DNA of 64,000 nt from Luidia sarsii (Eukaryota > Echinodermata > Asteroidea > Paxillosida > Luidiidae). The stretch lies in NCBI GenBank assembly GCA_949987565.1, contig OX465113.1:8066551-8130550 (forward strand), in the 5' to 3' direction. Below the pieces are notes generated by a model, which searched no databases, was not told where the DNA came from, and saw nothing but the letters and a program-made list of their open reading frames with translations. This document shows positions 30,061-43,900 of this stretch, piece after piece. The first letter of the stretch is position 1, and every line of letters starts with the position of its first letter. The position numbers and the translations under genes were made by a program.

Positions 30061-33000
30061 CTGCTTTGTTGGTTGTTGCTGGAGTGATACATTAAGTAGG
30101 GAGAAATGATACCATTCGGGGGTCGCAGGGAGGATTCACAGGTCCAGCTAATCCATCTGTCTGTGCTTTGGTTTGGGATTGGATGCTGGTGGCCTTTTTT
30201 TCTTTTACTTACACGGTCATGTTTGCCGAAGGTAAACTCCCGGTTGTAGGAAGGCGTGTGTCTATCCGTACGATACACACTATCTGTGGTAATAACAACA
30301 TGTCCAATGGTGGCACCACCGTGCGCCTATAATGGGAGGAACCTCTTTGGGTGACGGCGTCCAAGACCTTTTTCATCACAGTACCACAGTCAAATCATGG
30401 TTTTAGCATCAAAACGTTGTGCTGTGCTTGAGTCCCGTCCACAGATTACATAGCCACATTCAAGGGCCCGATGAGCCCAGGCTACCTCATTGCCCCGGCT
30501 TTGTATAATTCGGACGAGTAGAATATCATAGGGCCTAAGTACAAGTCGGTATGGACAAGACCAATCCAGTCCACAATTTTTGGTTTTGCCTACAGATCGC
30601 ATCAAGATCTTGACTGATTCAGGTCCGCCCAGTTTTGATATAATTTTAATGGAGTGAATTTCGATTTGTCTGCGTAACAAATTTGTCGCTTTGGGCTTGC
30701 GTGGACACATGCAGACTCAGTTTGGCTGAATCAACTCTCATAACTGCCAAGTCGTCAAACCATCGAGCCAAAGGGGGAGCTTATTGATTTTTTCCCCAGG
30801 ACAAATGATATAATAATTATGCAAGCTATTAGCGCCTCAATTTGCTAAATAGCCTATCATCTGGAAAGCTTCTCCCGAATCGATATGCGTGGCAGCCCGG
30901 TCTAAGCCAGTCTATGTTTGTAGGCGGGCAGAATCCCCTAAAACTCATGAATTATGCAATGTTTTCCGTCTTCTTCGTCGTCTTCCTTGTGATATACTTT
31001 TCCTCTCTGAAGTGCGAGACCGATATTGTATTTACTTGGCTGCGAGTAGTATTCTAGAATTGCTCGGGGTGACAGAAACGGAATATGCGTCCCTTCTGTC
31101 GTCCGTATGCCACGGAATCTATCCTGGCAACGGTGGATATATTCTGCGTGCTTGGGTGATGCTTGTATATACGCGGCCACCCATTGAAGTCATCCCGATC
31201 CCGTCATTGTCTGCGTCCGGGATTCAGACCACGGGTCTCCAAGGGCTTTTTTCGGCAGGGTGGAACGGGTGGCTGGGAGGTAATGATACGGTAGGCCTAT
31301 GGTACCGTATGGGAGGAATGGCGGTGTTTTAGGTTGGCCATTGCACGAACAGGTGGTCGCAGAGGAGAGGGCGGGAAAATGGAGCGACCCAGTTGCATCT
31401 AGAGTTACTGTGCCCTATGCAGTGATTTCAGACTAGCAGGACGCTAAAAAAATCAAGCAACCTAAAAAGGGAAGGGAAGACGGTCGCTCCAAAGCGATAT
31501 TTAAATGTCGATTAGGGTCTCCTTTGAGGACAATTAGTGGGTTTAGTTTGATGGGGTTGATGGGATGGAATCTGCTTCTTGCCGAAGGGGAGGGGAGGGG
31601 GGGGGGGAGATGCAGGCCATTGGGCAGATGGAGGGAGCGATGGAATCAGGCAAACCTCAAAAAGCCCGAACGGACGGGCGTGTCCTGGGCACAATGGGAC
31701 TGGGTACTCCGTCCGAACAAAACATTATGGGAGGAGATCTTTGAAACAACTGTCCCAAGGAAAAGAAAGAAAGAGTGCTCAATAAATGAAGGTATTAGGC
31801 GACCGTCTGTCTTCCAAGAGGCCACAGTAGAATTATACCTGTACACATCTCGCACTGCGGATTTTTCGACTGTTCGGGGATCACACGAATGGATGTAGCG
31901 CTTTCAACTAAATTTTAAACAAACAGTGACAAAGGTGAAAAGTGTAGAAAGTTTGGAATCGATATTTCGATATTGTTGATTTTGTTATTCGATTTCGTTC
32001 TTTATGAATAATTTATTGTCACGACCGAGATATAGCAGAAACTCCGTGCCCGCTGCAAGCACGATCAAGCGTCACTGATTCATATATATCAATTGGTATT
32101 GCAATATTCCTAAAAACATGGACCCATATATACACAAAAACCCAGCTTGTACGCAAGCTGGATTCTTAATTTAATTGCAGTATTCTGATCTGCAAGATTT
32201 CTGTCAATAACAAATAGCGGTGTAATATTTTTTATTTGTCGTTTGCCAATCGGACAAACCACCCAATTATACTTTAGGTCTCTGTTTTTTTCTCTCCCGT
32301 TTTTCTGTTCTCCTAAGGAGTTCTTATGGACACCGTTTCTTCCCCTTGTCGCCCCAGGGCTGTCTGTAAAAGCTTCTATCTTCTCATGCCCTTCAAGTGA
32401 CAGCCAGCCCCCGCACAGTCCATATACGCGGTCTATACAGTGGATGGGAAGGGGCACTCCTCGGCTGAGACATGAATGGAATGGAAACAGGGCTCGGGCC
32501 CATCGCTTGCTGGGATTCAGCTCAGCCTATCCGAAGCCTTGGCACTGCAAGTTCGAGAGAGGGGTGGGGTAGGGGAGGGGAGAGGAGGGAGGAGGGAGAG
32601 AGGAGGGGAGCTCGGAGTTGAAACCAGATCACCCCTTTCTCCATTCTCCCACCCACCCTCTCGCTCTTTCTCCCCCTTTCTTCCATCCAGCGCCAAAGAC
32701 GGCCCTCCTTTTCACTCGGTCCCCCTCTGGTGCGTGAGCAGGTTCCATCCCTCTCCTTCTCCCCATTCCCGCTCCTCTCGAGGCACCCTCTTGACGAGGC
32801 AACCCGCTAGAGGACGCTGCGGTGTTGTCGGTGGTTTTCCCCCATCGGTGTTTTTTGAAGAAGTGGGAGGCGCAAGAGAACTGAAGGGAGTGTATTACAC
32901 GGCGGGTACACACGGCCGGACTGATGAAGCAAAGCACGGGAGATGAAGAGGTGGGGTGAGAGGGAGATAGAGAGAGGAAGAAAGGGAGAGGGAGAAGGGG

Positions 33001-35519
33001 GGGGGGGGGAAGATGGGATCCGACGAAGGAAGACGAAGGGTAGGGGAGGGGGGGGGGGTGACAAAAGGTGGTAAGAGGCTTGAGTGGTCCAGTCCGGGGA
33101 CGATTTGGGGCATTAGCCGCTCAAGAGCTACCATTCTTGACCCAGAATGACACGCTTCGAGCCGGGAGACATTGCTTTGCTGTATCTCGGCAGCCGGTTA
33201 AAACTAAAACTAATAATAATGAAAAAAGGTAAGAAAATAGGAGAGGGAAAAAAATTCCATCCTGGCCCAGCGAAAACAATTTGATTTGAAAAGAGCCTCG
33301 TGTGTTCCAGCCAACTGCCTGTGGGGACGTGTGGAGAGTCACAATTATTTTGCAAAGGTTTCGGATGACATATTTCCATTTTTGTAGAGAGGGGGTGGGG
33401 TGTCTTGCATTGTGAAGTGCTTGTAGGCAACTTGCATACGGACAATATTTGAATTTACGGAACTCGCGATAAACGCTCAGGGATTTTTTCTATTTTCTTC
33501 TCCTTAAGGGGAAAAATGTCTGAGCGTGTTTGACTTTTTCTTTCGCCCTCTCAACGTATGGCTCTGATCTAGTATGTGTGAATGGTTTGTTAGTTGCGTG
33601 GAAGATGTGTGGAAACAAAGAAACTAGTATATTTTGTTTACTAGGTAGGCCTACATGCAATGCTGCGGTCCAAACTATAGGTGTGGCTGTGGTGTGAACA
33701 CCAGCTGACTTTCTCGTTTGTTTGACTACAAAAAGCTGCGAGTTTAAGGACCAATCACAGCACACTGTCACTGCCTTTGCTATCCTATGGAGGGGGGGGG
33801 GCGCCCCGTGGTTTTTCTTCCCTAATGACGGAAATACACAAACAGGACAACAGTCACGGTGTCGACAAGAAAGCGCACGAGTGCACGCCATGACTCCTGG
33901 AATAAGACTCCCCTAAACGACATCGGAATATTAAAGATTATTATGATACTGGTATTGAATTTCAGCTCAGACGCACTGTCGGCCTTGCTATTAGCAAAGA
34001 AAAGTGTTCCCACGTGCGGACTTAAATCAAAGAAAAGAAAAGAGACGGGAAGAGGGAGAAGGGAGGGGGAAATGGAGGGAAAAAGATCTGGATGTCTCTG
34101 AGGCGGGCCTCGTCCGGCGTTTCAGGAACAGGTAGCGTGTCGAGCAAGGTGTAATACCGATGATTAATGCGATATCACGGCTGGGCACAGCGCTTCGGCC
34201 CGCCAGCGAAGGGCCACTGGACACCGTGGCCACGTGAGCGCCAGGCAAAACGCTGGAAACACTAGACGGCTCATACCAAATGGATGATGCCTGCATATTC
34301 ATGATATCTCCATCCCCCCGACCGCCTTGGATTTGCTGTACGTGCGGTGTTGCTTTCGTTTTTTTTGAACTCACGGGCCGATTGGAGGAGACTCAGGATC
34401 GGGAGAAGGGATGAGGGTGTGACTTGCCTTGTTCGGGGGGAGGTCGCCATCAAAAAGGTCACCCGGACATCTTCGTGTGGAAACATGGAAAGCAGAAAAC
34501 GAATGTTGTAATTGATGATTATACAATGGTCCAGAGCTTCACATCCGTTTGCCAGAAGAGCGGCAACTCATCTAATGCGGCTGTTCAACAAGCTCCAAAT
34601 TCAGTAGCCCGATTGGTCGTTGTTGAAAACGGCCAAACTTGGTCAAAATTACCAACATTCAAAGAGAAAACCCAAGCCCATGATCGAGGGAGCCAGGCAG
34701 TCAACCAAGACAACCAACCAAATACTCATTGGGCCCTAACTATTTTGCATAGTTACAAACCACTGATAATTTTGGGATTGTTGTACCGTCCGTACATTTG
34801 TAACTAAGAGAAAAGACCAAATTGAGGTAGTAAGTTCGCGATGTGAGAGTCGGACATGAGACGCAACAAACCTTTGTTAAAAACACGGACGGTGGGAAGA
34901 CGAAAACACTGCTCCGACAGCAAACCATATAACCGTGTATGATTTAGAATTTAACGGGAAAGAATGATTCAAATCAAAAGAAAGAAAGACAGAAGCACTT
35001 CCCGACTAGAGCCGTTAGCTAAAGGGAAAAGGGGGATGGGAGAGGGAAAACAACGGATTTGGGATTTTCTCAATTGATTCTGCTTGCCAAAAATCTAATT
35101 TAATCCCCCTGAACCACTCGAGTTGGCGGCATCGAATGATACCAACTTTCACTTCACTGGGTGAGCCGGCCTACGCCTCTGCCGGCACAAGGGGCCGATT
35201 AGTGGCCTTCCCTATTGTATAGTGTTTCAAGACCGGGCAAAGGAGAGGACAGCGCAGGCGACACGGGCAAAGAGAGAAAGAGGATCGGAGCACAGACACC
35301 GTGTCCCGTCCTTGCCGGTAGGCCGATCAATGCGCGCAGTGTTCCCGCATGTATGCCGGGCCGTAGCCGGTAACTATCGGATTCCGGAATGTCTCGGCAG
35401 TTCTTCCACTTTTTGTGAGGTGGGCCGAAGAGTTCGTCCATTGGCCCTTGATCGTTTCTGGCCACCCTTCCTTTTGAAGTCGAAATAGAAAAGACGGAGT
35501 GAAGCATAAACGATCATCA
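30061..35519. other. Gene-free unique-looking sequence
   Basis: No exon, RNA gene or transposon end recognised. There are G/A-rich and C/T-rich patches (32540-33060) and several G homopolymers (31590, 33000, 33050, 33790). Frames such as 30889-31332 have no known content. Intergenic regulatory DNA is possible but unproven. Confidence 0.4.
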
Positions 35520-35602
35520 TCAATTCAATTCAATTCAATTCAATTCAATTCAATTCAATTCAATTCAATTCAATTCAATTCAATTCAATTCTTATTCAAT
35601 TC
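35520..35602. repeat. (CAATT)n pentanucleotide microsatellite
   Basis: About 14 uninterrupted CAATT copies, then one imperfect unit. Confidence 0.97.
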
Positions 35603-36872
35603 ACAGTGCATAGATAGACAAGGGAAATGATGACGCCTTCTCACTTTTGTCATTGGAGTTAAGACACACAGTTCATCATGGCAAAACCAAACAGGGTTAA
35701 GTTATGCATGGCGGAACATCGCTTTTTGGAAACGCCACATTTCTTGATTTATCGGAAAAGAACAAGAGCAAGAGCAAGAAAACAGCAGGTTTGCAAAGGG
35801 AGTGAGACTCAACTCTTCCCGCCCGTCAGGTTTGACTAAGGGGACAAAGGACTATCCCGCGATACACACCCAAGTAGGCAGAACAACAAAAGTGCGCATT
35901 GTTGATGGAAGCGAGGGTTTACCTTCTGAGGGGAGAACGGTCTAGTTCCCCCTTGTCAAAACACCGGGAAGGGGGCTACTGTAGACCGAGCTCAAACATG
36001 CGTCGTCGACGGCCGACCAGACCGGGAGTGGAGAGAATTGGAAGCCGAGAAAGAGGGGGACGGGAGGCAGAAGGTTTCCAGACTTTCCATAAGGCGAGTC
36101 AGACAACCGTCTCGTCAAGGCTAGCCTAGGCCGTGGGTCGAAAGAGAGGGATAATGTCGGAAGTTGTCCCGGTTAGTCCTCAGTCAAGAGCAAGCCAGAT
36201 TCGTCTGAAGAGGATACTAAGCAAAGTCTCTTCCGATTTTTGTTCGTATGATATCCGTAAAGTTGCAAAAAGGTCACCGACATTGTTCTCTGGGGTGATG
36301 GTGGTTGAGCAGTTCTGAGGGCGCCGGGCATGAGATGAACGGCGGGTAATTCTGTCTCGTCCCGTAGACGACTTGGTGAAGACTTGATTTGAGTCTCAAA
36401 GTTCATCTGATGATTCGGAGAGTCCCTCAAGGAAGCTCTCATTTCCTGTTACAGGCGCCATCTCTTCTGCTTTCATTTGTCTAATGGTTATTCTGTTATA
36501 GTTTACAATGTTCTCGTTCCTCGTGAATGTCATTTGTCCGTTTAGCTCCTTCGTCATGGACGTCATGCTCATGCTGGTCGCCACCAAAAAAAACCTGGCC
36601 GATCATCAGGTGCATGGGCTTACCATGCATAACTGGGTTTAAAGGTCATTTTGGATAAACGCTGCAAGGGCGGCCGTAGCTGATGATCGAGCTCCTCAGC
36701 GTCAAGCTCACGCCAGGGTGACATGAATACAATGGGTGCACAGCGATGGCATGATGGCATGCATGAGGACATCTCAACATCCTCGCAATCAATTAGATAG
36801 GTCCACATTACGGCAACTGGACACAAGTACCCATGCCAATTGAGTAATTACCGTCTTACAGGATCACATAAT
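35603..36872. other. Unassigned sequence
   Basis: No gene or element recognised; short open frames only. Confidence 0.4.
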
Positions 36873-37941
36873 AATCAATAAACCAATAAACCAATAAACC
36901 AATAAACCAATAAACCAATAAACCAATAAACCAATAAACCAATAAACCAATAAACCAATAAACCAATAAACCAATAAACCAATAAACCAATAAACCAATA
37001 AATCAATTAATCAATAAACCAATAAACCAATAAACCAATAAACCAATAAACCCATAAACCCATAAACCCATAAACCCATAAACCAATAAACCAATAAACC
37101 AATAAACCAATAAACCAATAAACCAACAAACCAACAAACCAACAAACCAACAAACCAATAAACCAACAAACCAACAAACCAACAAACCAACAAACCAACA
37201 AATCAACAAACCAACAAACCAACAAACCAACAAACCAACAAACCAGCACACCAATAAACCAATAAACCAACAAACCAATAAACCAATAAACCAATAAACC
37301 AACAAACCAACAAACCAACAAACCAACAAACCAACAAACCAACAAAACAACAAACCAGCACACCAATAAACCAATAAACCAATAAACCAATAAACCAATA
37401 AACCAATAAACCAATAAACCAATAAACCAATAAACCATCAAACCAGCAAACCAAGAAACCAAGAAACCAAGAAACCAAGAAACCAAGAAACCAAGAAACC
37501 AAGAAACCAAGAAACCAAGAAACCAAGAAACCAAGAAACCAAGAAACCTAGAAACCTAGAAACCAAGAAACCAAGACACCAAGAAACCAAGAAACCAAGA
37601 AACCAAGAAACCAAGAAACCAAGACACCAAGAAACCAAGAAACCAAGAAACCAAGAAACCAAGAAACCAAGAAACCAAGAAACCAAGAAAACAAGTGACC
37701 AAGAAACCAAGAAACCAAGAAAACAAGAAACCAAGAAACCAAGAAAACAAGAAACCAAGAAACCAAGAAAACAAGAAAACAAGAAACCAAGAAACCAAGA
37801 AACCAATAAAACCAAGAAACTAAGAAAACAAGAAACCAAGAAACCAAGAAAACAAGAAACCAAGAAACCAAGAAACCAAGAAACCAAGAAACCAAGAAAA
37901 CAAGAAACCAAGAAACCAAGAAAACAAGAAACCAAGAAACC
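36873..37941. repeat. 8-bp tandem array AANAAACC with position-specific blocks
   Basis: About 130 copies of an octamer. The third base changes in blocks: AATAAACC (36873-37120, with a short AACCCATA patch), AACAAACC mixed with AATAAACC (about 37125-37360), AATAAACC again (to about 37436), then AAGAAACC to the end, with some AAGAAAAC. Minus-strand frames reading FLVSWFLG or LLVYWFIG are by-products of the stop-free unit. Confidence 0.96.
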
Positions 37942-39221
37942 CCCAAAACAAAGACGTATTGTGTGTAATACTGCTTAAAAAGAGCATTTTGGACAAAAAG
38001 CGCATTTTGTCGGACAATGAAACCAGTAACAAACAACTTTAGAAAAGAAAAACCCAATTTCAAACGGTGGCGCCCTCATCGTCCGGAACGGCTGCGTAGG
38101 TAAAACCAACCATCTCTTCGATTTCCTTTCCTTCTCCATTTTTCTAAGGACCCACGTCAGCGATTTCGACCAAACATGTCCTCGCAAAATTGCGCTCCGT
38201 CTTGAGGAAACGTTGCACCTTCAGAAGTGATCCTGGGTGGGACCCCAATTGGGTAGCAAGATTGCCTAGCCTCGTGATTGACAACACTCGTAAACTAAGA
38301 TCTAACCACCACTTGCAACTGGATAGTTTATATTCGTTGAAGGGGAGGGGAAGAGAATCGATATTTGTTGACGGTCAATGGCTTGGTGGATGGTGAGGAG
38401 GACGACGGAAAAAGTAATTATGAAGGTTGGGAACGAGCAAATCCATGTGAAAATGCTGACAAGATGTCAGGTATAGGAACATGGAGAAATGGGAGGGAGA
38501 AGATACAGGTAGAAGCGTCTATGTTCCTTTATTGCGGTTATGCGACCTTTTTCTGAGGCGAAGAGGTCTTGACTATATAGCGCACTTACAACGGGACTAT
38601 AATCCATGACAAAATGGACCCTAGACGGTAGGCTACTCTCACTGTGAAGACTATTTGCAAGCGCCCGGGTAACGGGCCAAGTTGGCTGGTATCTGTATTC
38701 AAGACAACTGCTAAACTTGCGCTGTACTGCACAGCAACCCTTCCCGAAAAAAATCAAGCCGTATACCAACGACACAAACAAACAGGGGGCGGCGAGACAA
38801 ATAAAAACGGGGAGGTTGAATTACAGACAGAGGCAGAGACAGTGGCAGGTACATGCATTCCAGAGAGAGGGATAGATAGAGAGAGGAGGCATAGAGCGTG
38901 AGCGAGATGTGAGAGAGAAAAACAGTGTGAGAGCGAGAGAGACGAGAAAATACGGAGAGAGTGGGAGGGATGGAGAGATAATTAGAGAGGTTCTTAGTGA
39001 AATAAACATTGCCATCACTTACTTTCCCCCTAACTCCGACCCTTAGGCCTACCTTTCCTATTTCATACATTTCTAAGCACTTCTCTTGAACATATTTTTA
39101 AAGCAAAGTATACCCTTTCACATTCTTTCTAAAACGTTCAGGAACATTTTGTTTAGAAGAGTTCCTATATAATTCTCTTATGCAAGAGAGCCGGACCGTG
39201 GCATTTTGATTTAGATTTAAG
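37942..39221. other. Unassigned sequence with GA-rich patch
   Basis: No gene recognised. Degenerate GAGAGA occurs at about 38860-38990. Confidence 0.4.
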
Positions 39222-39411
39222 CCCTTTACCAGTCCGTGGATCATGCTCGGGCTCAGGCTTTGTCTCCGTCTGACAAAACATGAACGTCCAGACGAATTTG
39301 AAGGTTTGTTGGATTGATAAGTAAAAAGCAAACGCTAGTTTCTAGATGCCTAACGGGTAAGAGAAATAATTATGACCGAAGCCTAAGCCCGAGCTTAAGG
39401 ATTCATTTAGT
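39222..39411. mobile_element. MITE related to 23718-23945, copy B (degraded)
   Basis: Shares CTCGGGCTCAGGCTT, GTCTCCGTCTGACAAAAC, GAATTTGAAGGTTTG and the inverted CCGAAGCCTAAGCCCGAGC with copy A, but its outermost ends are eroded. Confidence 0.7.
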
Positions 39412-39429
39412 CGAGCACACACAGTCATA

Positions 39430-39539
39430 GGCTGTGTCCGAAACGGGCTTCCAGAGCTACGGCTAGGGCTATTGTCTTCGCATCTCCGTGTATTTCCAAT
39501 AGGGGGACCTAGCTCTAGACCCCCGTTTCGGACACGGCC
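39430..39539. mobile_element. 110-bp MITE with GGCYGTGTCCGAAACGGG ends
   Basis: GGCTGTGTCCGAAACGGG at the left and the reverse complement of GGCCGTGTCCGAAACGGG at the right, flanked by ATA on both sides. The short size, 3-bp duplication and GGC ends suggest a PIF/Harbinger-type MITE. Confidence 0.75.
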
Positions 39540-40261
39540 ATATCTACGTCAGTCTATTCATAGAAGTTACAGCGCCACCAAACGGGGCTCGACGACCAAT
39601 CCGAGCCTATGAGCGTTACACTGACATTTTGCGAGAAGGTCCAACAACTGCCGTGGAGGGCGCGGTGAAAAAAAAGTTGTTGATATCTGTGACTAGAATG
39701 CCAAATTGTACGGCCTGGCAACCCATGCATCGTATGCGATCTGCCGTTTTATAGTTCAGGGATACGGGGACCTCGACAACAGGTAACGGCGTCACGGGCG
39801 GCGGAGTTGAAGTGGTCACAGCGCGGGGCCAGGCAGGACACGGACTTGACTCGCTATGCATGCGTTGCCTGCGTGGCGTCCAAGCCACAGCATGACCAGG
39901 CATGCCATGATTATCTTAAGCTGGCAGGCAAGTCGTGCGGGAGTGGTGTGATTGAATTAAAAAGGAGGCCTTATGTGAGGAGGGAGCAGAGGACTGAGAC
40001 CAACATCGATCACAAAATGAGTGTGGCGCTCTCAGGCACATACGAACAAGTGGTACAAGATCCGAAGGACTGACAACAAGTAACGAGCAAAAGTTACGGG
40101 GAATTTTTGGACAGGTTAACTTGAACAACGTGGAAAATTGCCGAAAAAGTAATAAAGAATACGACCAATTAATGACGAGACGGGGAACTGTTCGACCCTT
40201 AGCCAATGGACAGAAGAATTGAGAATTATAGGAGAGACTAGGGCCAGTATGGGGCGGACTC

Positions 40262-40480
40262 AGGACCTGGTGGGCGGCAGTATGCCTGACAGTGTCAGCA
40301 TCGGGTTCAGGGTCAGTGTTAGGATCAAGGTCCAGGTCAATATACGGGACACGGTCAGTAGTTGGGTCAAAGACGATATCCGGATCAGTGTCATTAACAC
40401 GTTCTTTGTCTGGTCGGGGGGGGGGCAGACCAGTTTCAGGGTCAGCATCGGCATTGGGGTCAGTTTGAGTATTAAGGTCA
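40262..40480. repeat. Degenerate GGTCAG-based hexamer repeat
   Basis: Loosely repeated GGGTCAGTGT, GGATCAGTG and GGTCAGTAG. On the minus strand it reads as Asp/Pro/Thr-rich peptide (DPDPDTDP-like), which is a by-product. No gene is called. Confidence 0.6.
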
Positions 40481-41892
40481 TCGTGAAAATGAACGCTATA
40501 TAGATCCACCAAGAGCCGTCACCTTTATGCCCATCATCGACCCGGTAGCTGGACACCTATCTCCCGTCCGTCCCTATGACTTTCATGCCCTAGAGACTCC
40601 CTTTCAAATTACACGCATAACAACGCACCCTTCATGCGCGCCCCACATTTCATTATACGATTATACATTGTACAACTAAATTGATAATGCTCCATTAAAA
40701 CTCGCCAGCCCAACCTTTTTTTATTTACAAGCGACTAATCATCTTTTATCAGTGGGGCTCTCTCGGAGGAATTAACCACTGCAGAGCCTTTGTCTAGTGT
40801 GTGCGGGACTCCAGCCTGACGTGTAAATGTCACACACGTGCGGCCTCCTGCCTCATCCCATCTCCTCCCGCCATCTCCTCCCTCCCCCAACTCAACAAAT
40901 AATTAGCCAGGCAGCCACTCACGCCTCCCTCATTCCAACTCGGGAAACGGGTCCTTTCGGAAACAAGGAATTGCTTTTTAGGCGGTGTGACAGATTGTCA
41001 GTAAACCTCTTCAGTCGGGTCCGGGCGTGAGACAGTTCTGCGAAACATATTGACGAGCGATGAGAAGAGGTGGAGAGGGAAAGATTTGTGGGGGGAAAGC
41101 CGAGGTTGCGTTTCCGTTCGGACCCATCACTCACGAGCGAGTTAAAGGCCGAGGGGAGAAATCGCAGCCACATTTAACACCTCGCAAAAAGAAACTGCAC
41201 TCGAACCTCGCCAGTTCTATTGGAGGGCGCTGCTTGACGGCAGAGGATCTCGACTTTGACGTCCTTCTTTAAGACAGCCGAGTCGCGGCAAAGGAGCGAG
41301 ACGCGGCCCGCACATCCTCCCCGTCTTCCCCCAATTACGACAACCTCTCCCTCTCATGGGTTGTCAAAGTGCAGCCATTAAATGACCATTATTGTTGGAA
41401 GGCTCGTCCACGGGGAGCGCTCGCCCTGAACCAAATATCCCACCGCTCCCATTCACACCGAGTACGACTTGAAACCAGACAGTCGACGGTAGGGGCAAAG
41501 TTCCTGTTTGATGATGGGATTTGGATGCAGTCAAAAACCTCCTAAAACTAGTGTTGGTCATTTGTCTTTCATCTTAATGGAGTGTAGTGGGGGTCTCTTG
41601 ATTATCAAGCGATCTCTCTGACAGTACACAGGTATCTTGATTGATCTCTCTATCGTTTCAGGGACTTTTCTTGCCCTTAATTCACTTTCAGGCTGTAATC
41701 GATTGCTCATGTCCGTATACCAAAAATGGATAACTTTTTATTCAATTAAGCGGAGGCCCTTTTTTCGCGTGGTTCGCGCGTCATCGGTAATCCGTCAAAT
41801 AGCCAACTCTTTGTGTCTTTTGATCAGGTTAGCCCTCACAGCCATACTGACGATATTAATGCATTCTAAATTTTGGTTAATTCTATAATAGT
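40481..41892. other. Unassigned sequence
   Basis: No exon or element recognised. Confidence 0.4.
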
Positions 41893-42835
<943 letters not shown>

Positions 42836-42877
42836 ATCATGGAAAGGAGAAATGTCAGAGAAATGGGAAGATTGATA

Positions 42878-43020
<143 letters not shown>

Positions 43021-43469
43021 GGGGGAGACAGGAACACAGATAATGGTGGAGGTAGAGACAGAGAGAGGGATGGGAAACGAAAGATGAGATCGGGGAGGAA
43101 AACGCATGCATATACTTGTTGCTTGAATTTCCCCCTCGATTGCTGTATTTATACATGTACATGTACATACACGTTTCCTTCAACCATTCCCTCGCTGTCC
43201 CGGGAAGCGTCGCAGAACATTCACTCCCACGGCCCGGAGAAGCTCATAGTACGAAGTGCACCGAGACCTATTTGAGAGTGTGTGAGAGTGTGCCTGTCAG
43301 TGATGTGTGATCCCTCCAACTGCAACCGCCGAGGCCAGGCAATGAAAAAACAAACACGGTGTTAACTCGGGATTGCGATTATACTATAGTCGGCGTGACG
43401 AGTGCCTGGGTTGGGTCGCGAGATGACGTGTCCCTCTTTCCCTTCCCCTTTACTCCTCCACTCCCCGTT

Positions 43470-43900
43470 CTGCTGTGTCTGTCTGTCTGCTCCCTCTCTG
43501 TTTATCTAGTCCTATGCGTGTGCTGGTTTGCCTCAGCATCCGTGTGTCTGTGTCTTTACTTGACGTGTTTATCCCCTCCGCCCGAGATTTGTCTGTCACA
43601 GTTTTCTGTTCCACTGTGTCTGTCTATCTGTCTGTCTGTTTCTTCATCCCGAACACCCTGTCTCTCTGTACATGTCTTCCTCCCTCGCTTTTCACCGTCT
43701 GTCTGTCAGTCAGTCCCTCTGTATACATGTATCTCGGTCTCTGTATGATTGTCTGTCTGCTTCTCCGTCTGCCTATCCATGGTCTATACGTCTCTCTTTT
43801 TCTCCATAATGTCCCCATATCTCCCATCCCCTGTGTCTCCCCATCTGTCGGTCCGTCTGTCTCTCTGAGTGTCCGTCCCTTTTCCCCGTCCCTTCCTGTC
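43470..43900. repeat. Degenerate (CTGT)n pyrimidine-rich segment
   Basis: TGTCTGTCTG units interspersed with CCCTCTC; frames through it are Ser/Cys/Leu-rich low complexity. Confidence 0.75.

Noticed and set aside
30889..31332. 147-codon plus-strand frame
   Set aside because: No recognisable domain; overlaps other frames of similar length, as expected by chance in GC-balanced DNA.
36873..37941. Telomere-like repeat
   Set aside because: GGTTTATT/GGTTTCTT octamers do not match TTAGGG-type metazoan telomeres and the array is interstitial.
39916..40512. 198-codon frame with DPDPDTDP-like composition
   Set aside because: Rests on a degenerate GGTCAG repeat; the remainder has no recognisable domain or splice sites.
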